Of a stretch of DNA of 64,000 nucleotides, positions 56,732 to 64,000 are shown in pieces (the stretch's first letter is position 1; every line of letters begins with the position of its first letter). The DNA comes from Porogramme epimiltina (lineage: Eukaryota > Basidiomycota > Agaricomycetes > Polyporales > Polyporaceae). The stretch lies in contig FTLJ01000439.1 in NCBI GenBank assembly GCA_900155495.1, positions 1 through 64,000 on the forward strand, in the 5' to 3' direction. The notes beneath the pieces are model-generated. The model did not search any database, had not been told where the DNA came from, and saw only the letters and a list, made by a program, of their open reading frames with translations. The translations under genes were made by a program, and so were the position numbers.

Positions 56732-57377
56732 GACTTGGGTCGATTTCCATATCACCGACACTTGTGTACGATTATGGTCCAGCACATTAGTACTCACCGG
56801 TTTCAGTTATCGTCTGGCCACTTTATCTCAGGGACCTGAGTCGAGTAAGACGAGCAAGACGTTGTGGCGGACTCTAGTGTAGCATACTGCATATAGGATA
56901 CTATTAAACTACAATACCGACTACAGGCAAAGTGTGAGTAGGCGAAGCGCACGCTTCCTCGTCTGGACCCAGGGCGTCAACGCATAGACGGGGAACCCCT
57001 TATTGCAGGAGCATAGATGGAGATGGGGGAGCTCGAGGTTCAGTAGATCCCAGCTATGTACGTTAAACTGTAAGAAAGCCCAGGAGTAGGAGACAGCGTG
57101 CTTAAGGATCTGCACAGAAGTTCTTATTCAATGACTTGCCTCTTGTTTTACTAGGTGGCTGCTAAACATTGAATATTGAGCCCTAGGAACCTTTTGAAAT
57201 TGAGACCAATGAGCGATATAGTTGAGTGAGCGGTTACCATTTGGGATTCAGAGTAGGCGCCAGGCCTGCAGCCGCTCAACCGTGCGTAGGCGCTTGAACG
57301 CGTTCTCAGACGCGTCCCTTCACCTCCCCATTGTGTTCCCCTACCACATCGGCTCCCTCTGTTCCTTCAGACTCCCT
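56732..57377. other. Crb2-like gene 3' region and chromodomain gene promoter
   Basis: About 650 bp, AT-richer in the middle (57120-57210), with no supported coding frame. The last 80 bp before the ATG are C/T-rich (CCTTCACCTCCCC). Confidence 0.45.
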
Positions 57378-59977
57378 ATGATGTCGGAGTACGAAGTTGG
57401 TATGGGACCAACAACCCGATATGCCGCGACTCGTTCTGAACACGATCCACGCAGAGACCATTCAACGAGCGAAGGTTTTAGGGGACGGTCGAGGAAAGCC
57501 AAAGGGATGGGTAAGTCGCGTCTTGTACCGGACGTGTAGCGTTCGCGTTTTGAGCTAATATGCTCTTCATTAGTTGTACTTCGTCAAGGTAGTGTGCACC
57601 TCTAGTATTCAATCATCGACACTGAACTGTGATCACAGTGGAAGGATTATGGAGACGATGAAAACACGTACGTCTTCGTTGGTCCTACGCCACAGTCCTC
57701 GTTCCGCGGCGTGTTTTTGGTCCACTTGAATCGGTTAATAAACCCCTGAACAGATGGGAGCCCTCGAAGTCATTCAAAGGAGGTTCAGAGCATTTCATCG
57801 ACCGTTTCTGGAATCGGGTCGACACCAATGGCCGAGATATTGATGACATGCACTTATTCTCTGTCGACGAGGAACTTTTCCCGACGGGTCCACCCCGTAC
57901 GCTGCAGTTCCTTCTCCATCCCCTATTTTGACCCTTAGACTATCCGTAGGCCGAGCGAAGATCAAGAAGCCGACCATAGAAAAGAGCCCCTCCCCACCCG
58001 TAGAAGAAAGTCACGCGGAGTCCGAGTACGAGGTGAACTCCATTATATCCCTCAGCGACTCGGATGAAGAACCTACCCCTCCACGGAACAAGCGGCCCCT
58101 TCCCTCATCCAGCGCAGTCGTCGAGCCCCCCGCTAAGCGGAAACGCGGAAGACCTCCTGGACTAAGCTCCAGAGAGATGGAAGCTATGCAGAAAGCACAA
58201 TCTCCCGAGGCAACCCTCAATGGCAAACGTTCTATTAGGAGCCTTCGTAGAAAGTCGGTTCAGAGTAGTGAGTTGACCGCTGGGGAGCCCGCTCCTTCCA
58301 CATCTACTCCCAAGCGTTTGCCTCTCCCCCGTAGACGCGGTGGGAGTTCCAAAGCTATACCCTCTCAGTCGTCTCCCTCTCCGGATGAGCTATTGTTGGG
58401 CGAAGAAGCTGGAAAGTCCTCTCGGAAGAGACGCACGAAGAAGAGCGCTATTGTAGAGAGTGCTATGAATGTCGACAAGGAACACTCCCCTAGCCCCTTC
58501 GGTGTGCCCACCCTCCTGGAAGATGAGCACCCCGTGGACTCTTCGCCACAGTCTGCAATTCCTGCACCTCGCCTACGAGCTTCCAGTTCACGAGTCAAGG
58601 TGACGGATGATTCTCATCCAACAGCGACAAGTGTCATCGCCACCAAGGCCAAGTTCACGAAGGTTGCGGCACCTAACGACGAGGGAGATGGCGCCAGTGC
58701 CAGCACCGCCCGTTCTACCCAGGTTTCGAGTGCTAAACCTGGCCCGGGACGGTCTTCCAGTGGTTTCATGGTCGAAAGTACAAGGCGCACAGGACAGAAA
58801 GGAATGCCTGCCCGTGTCAGACCGAGGAAAAAAGCCCGTGCTCGTGACGACGACGGAACAGGAGAACAACCCGGCAAAGAGCTCCCAACGTCTGGGGTGG
58901 ACGAAGGTGTACCCCACGATAGCGCGATCACTTCCTGGGAATCGCCCGCTAGACGGGATCTTTTGAGCGCTTCAGAAACGGGTACCGCGACAGCGACAAA
59001 CCCTCCGAACTTTGAGCAAGACGCCGATGGTGAAGTCGATTTGGAGTATATGGATGATATTACTGCAGATGAGAGGTGCGTAGCTGCGACTACTCCTGAG
59101 CTGTCTCCCTAACCCCTCGATCATTCACAGCATCATAAAGGGGCAGAATTCTGAAACCACTAACGGGATTGAAGTTCCCAAGCAGACACCGCCAGCCCCC
59201 ACTATTCTCTTAGAGGCTAAGCCGGTAACATTTGCGAGTCGAGTGACTTCCGCGTGGAACCAGTCGACGATTTTCGGGCCTCTGTAAGCTGTCTGTTCTT
59301 CACTCCATCTTCAAGTTACTTAATTGGACCTCAGTGCTCTCGGCTTCTCTCGGATGCTTTCTCCCGCCCCTCCAGCAGCTACGACGGCTTCGTGAGTAGC
59401 TAACACAAACATCTAATCTCGTTTAATCTGAATGTTGTTATAGATCGTCCGATACGAAGACATATGCCTTGTATCTCAATTTAGACCCGGCGGTATCTGT
59501 ACCCATCGTACTAGGCGATGTCAGCAAGGCCTCCGAGTCTTTCTTAAATAACATCGACAGTAAGGCTCGCAACCCAGCGGGCAAATTCTACAAAGAGCAA
59601 TATGCAATTGCACTCGCGGACACTCTACGTACAGAGGGCTCCTACGCCAAGATCTCAATTCAGGATGGTGTAGACGATGAGCAGAAGAAGCACTTCGATC
59701 GATTCGTCTCTCGCATTCAGGGAGGGGAGCTGGTATGGGCTTTTTCTCAATATTGTCTTGATACAAACTCATATCGCCGTGCTTTCAGTTCATCCAAATG
59801 AACCGAGCCGAAACACTCGCTATATGCGGGTCTAGCAACACCGCCCTAACGCAGAAGTTGTCTATCCCCGGAGAACTGCTAATGTCTGGCGAGTGCATAA
59901 TCATTTCGCATGCCAACGTCCACGACTTTAGCGCATATGCGGATGCAGCCTTGAACGCGGACAATGCCCGCTGGTGA
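57378..59977 (+). CDS. Chromodomain and AT-hook protein with conserved-looking C-terminal domain
   Basis: Probably binds methylated histone tails and AT-rich DNA. Ten exons (57378-57399, 57455-57510, 57574-57588, 57639-57667, 57754-57896, 57950-59075, 59131-59283, 59335-59391, 59444-59732, 59789-59977) total 2079 nt and 692 aa. The chromodomain is at residues 3-60: SEYEVETIQRAKVLGDGRGK, then LYFVKWKDYGDDENTWEP, with aromatic cage positions Tyr, Trp and Trp visible. A long disordered region has an AT-hook (KRKRGRPPG, about 58129-58155) and Lys/Arg clusters. The C-terminal 200 residues look folded and are encoded by short exons: VTFASRVTSAWNQSTIFGPL, KTYALYLNLDPAVSVPIVLG and KLSIPGELLMSGECIIISHA. 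I do not recognise that domain. It is not HP1, which would carry a chromoshadow domain with a different pattern. Confidence 0.85.
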
Positions 59978-60261
59978 GACGTGTATGCTGCTTTGTGACT
60001 CCAATGCTTTCTGCTCTCGCCGCTGTGTTGTTTGTCTTCATATAGTCGCCGATTTGAATGTCGTACCCATACCCGTTATCTTTAATGATTTACTTTTATC
60101 GGCTGTTGATCCTTTACCGTATTACCATGACGTTCGTACCTTGTAAATGTGGAAACCCAACGTGCGGTAGTCATTCATCGTGCGAAATACAAATCATCAA
60201 GTGCATCCAGTATAACAAGCGACGAGTACAGGCCGCTGGGTTGCTTTTACCTACCATCCTC

Positions 60262-62129
60262 CTACAACTTCCCTCTGACCTCAGAGGCACCACCCAGGTA
60301 ATGGAGGGTTGCCTGGCGGCATTCCTCGATAAACTCTTCCACGACGTCTTTGCTATACACATTTGCATCGTACATGAGGTTGAGTACGATGTGGTCGTGC
60401 TCCGTCGCGTTGCCTAGGAAGAATTCCATTGGGCGGCTGTGCAAGTGGGTGATCATGTTGACAGCCTGCAACAGTGTGTTTTTCTCCGACGTGACGGGGG
60501 GTGCGATTACGGTCGCTGCTGTTGGTGAGCCCTCGGATACCGCCGCGAAGGTAGGATTCGCAGGACGTGGGGTACGGACAGAGAGAGGGTGGTTGGGCGG
60601 TAGGGGATACCGCTCCGGGAAGATGAGAGACATCTGTGAGATCGTCGTGGTAAATCATAAGTCTACGAAAACGTATCAAGGCGACATACCTGACCGACAC
60701 TCGACAGGCCGTTCGAAGGGACGTAGTCCGCAGGCACAGAATCCCACCATGGCTCCATAGCGATCTCGGGGAGCGGCTCCCCTTTCTTGTCCGCCATCCA
60801 GTGGACCGCGATCCGCTTCTTCCTCGCCACGTACCCAGGCTGGCGCGCGGCCGAAATGTCGAGCACGAGAGGGTTGCGCACGATCCGCTGCAGCTGCCGT
60901 TTAAATGAGTGGACGCGCTGGAAGAACCGGGGGTGCGACATGAGGGCGGCGAAGGGCGGCGCGCCGCCGACGCGGGGTACACCCGCATCCGTGCGCGTGC
61001 CGAATGGGGTGGGCATGAACGGGAGGGCGCCCTCGTAGAAGTCGATGTGGAGTGCGATCTCGGTCGCGCCGCCTGCACGCTTCCAGTCGGGGTCCATGTA
61101 TGGGCGAAGGTTGACGGGCCCGCCAAAGTACATCGGTTGGCGGCGGCGGTACTCCCACTCGGCGAGCGGGAGGTCGCCCCGAAGGAAACGACGGTGGAGG
61201 ATGCGCGTGATCGCAAGCTGGGAGATGACGGAGATGGCAGTCCCGAATGTGACGCGATGTGCGCGGCAGGTAGCAAGGATCGCATTCGACTCGGAGAGGG
61301 TAAAGCGGCAACCGTGGCGATCCGTAGTAGAAGGTGTGCGGTAGGATTTATTCGTCACCATATTAGGGACAGTGTGTCCGCCCTGGCGAGCAAGTCGGTT
61401 AGCGACATGGACAGAATGATCGACATGGGAACTTACAGCCAGGCGGCTTCGTCGATTGAGATAAATAATCCTAGCTGCAGCACGGCGCCACCGCTGTCTC
61501 GCGAGAGACATCTTTATGGTGGGGTTAAGTTCGGTGTACGGTAACGCCATGGCAAGCCTCTCTTCAAGCAAGGGTGGTGGAGTCGGAGGAGAAGTGAGTG
61601 CATCAAAGAACGTACGCCCAACAGTTGCACCCGAAATTCCATCCGCGATCGCGTGCGCCGCTCTGAAGAGGAACTCGCAAGTCCCCGGACTGTCTTTCCG
61701 GGGAAAGACGAGGACACGAGACATAAGGTGGTGATCCCCCATGGGAGAAACGCGCATCAGTTTGTCGACGACCGCATTGACTTCCACATTGGAGGAGACG
61801 GATTTGATAGTAACCTCGTCGGGATGACAGCTTGCGAGAGATTTTTCAGATACAACAAACTTGACCATATCCCCACCGTCCGAGTCGTCCATTTGAGCAC
61901 CGTAGAGCGGGTACCATTGCTTGAGAGTAAGCCATGCTCGCTTGATATTTTCCTCGCTGAAAAGGCCCGTGCTTCCAGCATGATCAGTTTCTTGAACCGT
62001 GTGATGCCATATGATATCGGCGGTGCCATTGAATATACGATCAAAGTAGAAGGACCGCTCATTCAGCGCGAGAGGACGAGAATAGACTTTTCCCGTAGAG
62101 GGAGCATTTGAGACGAGCGACCAGGACAT
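60262..62129 (-). CDS. Condensation-fold (BAHD/alcohol acetyltransferase-like) acyltransferase
   Basis: A CoA-dependent acyltransferase of the chloramphenicol-acetyltransferase/condensation fold. Two exons (62129-60690, 60633-60262) give 603 aa. The ATG at 62129 is the first in frame (MSWSLVSNAPSTGKVYSRPL). The HxxxDG catalytic motif is FRAAHAIADGISGAT (about 61610-61655), with His as general base and Asp structural. Further blocks are FDRIFNGTADIIWHH near the start, AILATCRAHRVTFGTAISV, and YFGGPVNLRPYMDPDWK, which resembles the PVNLR block of fungal acetyltransferases. The C-terminus carries LQAVNMITHLHSRPMEFFLG and helix DVVEEFIEECRQATLHYL. The substrate is unknown and could be an alcohol, terpenoid or polyketide hydroxyl. 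It is divergent from the methyltransferase across about 560 bp. Confidence 0.85.
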
Positions 62130-62686
62130 GGGGGTGGTGTGAACTCTGATGTCGGCTGTTTGTATTGCCAAGGCCAGTGAGCAGAGTCATTTCTGAGTCG
62201 GCATGCTCATGATCGCCAAGTTGCCGCTTTGATCTCTCCATGTTGTTTGTTGTTACTTGCCTTACTACCCACAGAGCCCGTATGTATGGCCGGTCACCTT
62301 GCTTGTGGTACATGCTTGACTTCAATTTCTTAGGGATTTGAAGTAAGGCGCCCATCACATAAAAGGCTGAGGTTGCTCTATTTTCTTCAGCCCGGGCCTC
62401 AGCTTAGCCCCATGACCCGACGCTTTCCAACTATAGGCCACCATGTCTCCATTTTCGTTGGTGGCCTCCCTCCGTATCGAGTACCTCGCCAGTCTCAATG
62501 GGTATACATAGCACACCGGTGAGACTGAAGAAGGCCAGGTGCACAGGGGGGGCACTGCGGCCTTTTGAGTTCGTCCTGTCTATTTAAGTCGGATGTCTCA
62601 GCACGAACAAGCGAGTAACCTTCCGTGGGGCCCCAATACGTCCAGCTCTGAGCTCTTCCGTATCTAGCAGCGCGAAAGTCTTTGCG
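62130..62686. promoter_or_regulatory. Shared upstream region of acyltransferase and methyltransferase
   Basis: About 560 bp between divergent ATGs with no supported gene. A TATTTAAG string near 62580 lies about 100 bp before the methyltransferase ATG. Shared regulation of the pair is possible but unproven. Confidence 0.4.
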
Positions 62687-63831
62687 ATGAGCTCGGATCC
62701 CAATGTCGTACCGTTAGACGATGCACTTTACAGGATTGACGACGAGGCTCTAGTATTCATGCAGGACCAAACTGGTATCCAAGATACAGAAGAATTGAAA
62801 AGGCATATCTTGGACGTCCAGGCTAAAGCCTATTCTGTGAGCTCTTGTATCTTAAAGACCGTCTCCGACAAGTCACTCAAAAGCTCTGCTGTTTGGTAGG
62901 TCCATCCCTACTCATGCATTCGCCGTTTCACATTTATCCAGTAAGTTGCCACACGAGCTATCTCCGTCCCACATGAGAATAACAGACAACCACCTACGTG
63001 AAGGCTGAAGCTAGCACGCCTTCCTGCATATCAACATCTCCTGCAGATTGGAAAGGAACGGGAAGGGGCTATTTTCCTTGACGTAGGATGCTGTTGTGCG
63101 TCTACTTTTCATAGTCCGAGTTTGCAAAGTAACGCTAATCGCCTCTTAATGTAGTTGGAGACGATATTCGCAAGGCCATCGCTGATGGCTTCCCTACGGA
63201 GGGTGCGATCGGCTCTGATCTCCTCCCTGGTGTGTGCGCACCCTAAACTGCACGCGTGTGCTCCCTAACATGTACATCTTTGACAGAATTCTGGAACCTC
63301 GGGCACGAGCTCTTCAAGACAACGCCAGAGAGCTTCCCGGTGCCGTTCGTGGCAGGAGACGCCTTCAACCCTGTACATCTCGACGTCGCGCCCCCGCTCA
63401 CAGCCGTTGGAGCCTCAACAATCGCCACCGCGTCGTCATTGCCGCTAACGGAGTTGAAGTCATTGAATCCTCTGCGCGGGCGCGTCTCCGCTATCCACAC
63501 CTCGTCGTTCTTCCACCTTTTCGGGGAAGCAGAGCAGCTTCGCCTCGCGCGTGCCCTTACAGGGCTCCTGTCTCCCGCACCAGGGTCCCTCATCCTCGGC
63601 TCCCATGGCGGCCGCGCGGAGAAGGGTTTCCGCACAGAAATCCCTCGTCATAATCAGCGCGGCAGAGCGATGTTCTGCCACTCCCCGGAGAGTTGGGCTG
63701 AGATGTGGGAGGCGGAGGTGTTTGGAAAGGGCATGGTGAAGGTCGAAGCAGTACTCAAGGAGTCTAAGAGAGAGGACTTGGGAGAAGGAGTGCGGTCCCA
63801 CGTTCTGGTTTGGTCAGTGACTAGGCTGTAA
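62687..63831 (+). CDS. SAM-dependent class I methyltransferase
   Basis: A small-molecule methyltransferase by family context. Five exons (62687-62836, 62900-62940, 63004-63095, 63155-63229, 63287-63831) total 903 nt and 300 aa. The N-terminal helices LYRIDDEALVFMQDQTGIQD and SVHPYSCIRRFTFIQLKLAR precede the Rossmann core. SAM motif I is IFLDVGCCFGDDIRKAIADG, followed by the ribose-binding acidic position in AIGSDLLPEFWNLGHELF and the adenine-side VPFVAGDAFN. Then come VSAIHTSSFFHLFGEAEQLR and LTGLLSPAPGSLILGSHGG. The ending SESWAEMWEAE-type block and HVLVWSVTRL complete the fold. This N-terminal layout resembles the fungal methyltransferases found in meroterpenoid and terpenoid clusters and widely in Agaricomycetes. 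The substrate is not known. The shortest exon is 41 nt. All exon joins keep frame. Confidence 0.88.
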
Positions 63832-64000
63832 GTCTTTTCGGAAGCAGGCACACATGTGTATTAGTAAGATATACCTGGAAGAGTTGTACACGGCGAAAAC
63901 TTTTCCCAGAGCCTTACTCCTGGTGATGATAGTGACTCTGGCACAGAGGTGAAGTACTAGGCCGTCGCGTATAGACGCCAAAGCAAACGCCAATGCATTA
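63832..64000. other. Right edge, methyltransferase 3' region
   Basis: 169 bp after the stop, AT-richer, without a gene. Presumably 3' untranslated sequence of the methyltransferase. Confidence 0.5.

Overview
The window reads as nuclear DNA of an agaricomycete basidiomycete, most likely a polypore-type wood-decay fungus. The genes are split by many very short introns (mostly about 45-60 nt, GT-AG). Coding exons favour C or G at third positions and intergenic spaces are short. Several genes belong to families found mainly in Agaricomycetes, such as a DUF7918-type protein and a secreted-then-anchored Ser/Thr-rich membrane protein. No rRNA, tRNA, CRISPR array or recognisable transposon was found. 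Exon borders were read by eye from splice consensus. For most genes the summed exon lengths divide by three and give one uninterrupted protein.

Layout. 466-3209 (-): 14-helix MFS drug:H+ antiporter. 4857-5977 (+): Ran GTPase. 6354-7608 (-): lineage-specific protein recovered only by joining exons. 8046-9712 (+): PTC7-like mitochondrial PP2C phosphatase. 10843-16945 (+): 1,3-beta-glucan synthase FKS1. 17455-19898 (+): GPI transamidase subunit GAA1. 20054-21724 (-): TAF7 of TFIID, divergent from SAM37/metaxin at 21951-23351 (+). 23655-25051 (+): deubiquitinase OTU1. 25648-28476 (+): exonuclease III-type AP endonuclease with unusually long GC-rich introns. 29914-31694 (+): SLC35A-type nucleotide-sugar transporter. 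33806-38395 (-): proton-translocating NAD(P) transhydrogenase. 38978-40223 (-): DHDPS-family aldolase. 40743-41330 (-): a possible decayed or unresolved gene. 41412-42568 (-): tRNA pseudouridine-55 synthase PUS4. 43384-44966 (-): single-pass membrane protein. 46437-47724 (+): DUF7918 protein. 48377-50014 (+): ESCRT-III-like CHM7/CHMP7. 50209-52230 (-): second single-pass Ser/Pro-rich protein. 52822-56731 (+): Crb2/53BP1-type checkpoint mediator. 57378-59977 (+): chromodomain/AT-hook protein. 60262-62129 (-): condensation-fold acyltransferase. 62687-63831 (+): SAM-dependent methyltransferase.

Most genes are housekeeping and unrelated in pathway, as expected for a fungal chromosome arm. Loose themes are cell wall and surface (FKS1, GAA1, the sugar transporter, two single-pass proteins), nuclear genome maintenance (AP endonuclease, Crb2-like, CHM7, chromodomain protein) and mitochondria (PTC7, SAM37, transhydrogenase, perhaps a PUS4 isoform). 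The divergent acyltransferase/methyltransferase pair at the right edge looks like accessory or specialised metabolism.

Base composition changes along the window. About 24.4-33.3 kb is markedly GC-rich, with long non-coding GC-rich gaps, while about 40.6-48.5 kb is visibly more AT-rich. I found no single new multi-gene system. The most notable items are the hidden spliced gene at 6.4-7.6 kb, micro-exons of 11 and 15 nt, a possible dual-targeted PUS4, divergent echinocandin hot spots in FKS1, the expanded introns of the AP endonuclease, and the coding-like but broken stretch at 40.7-41.3 kb.
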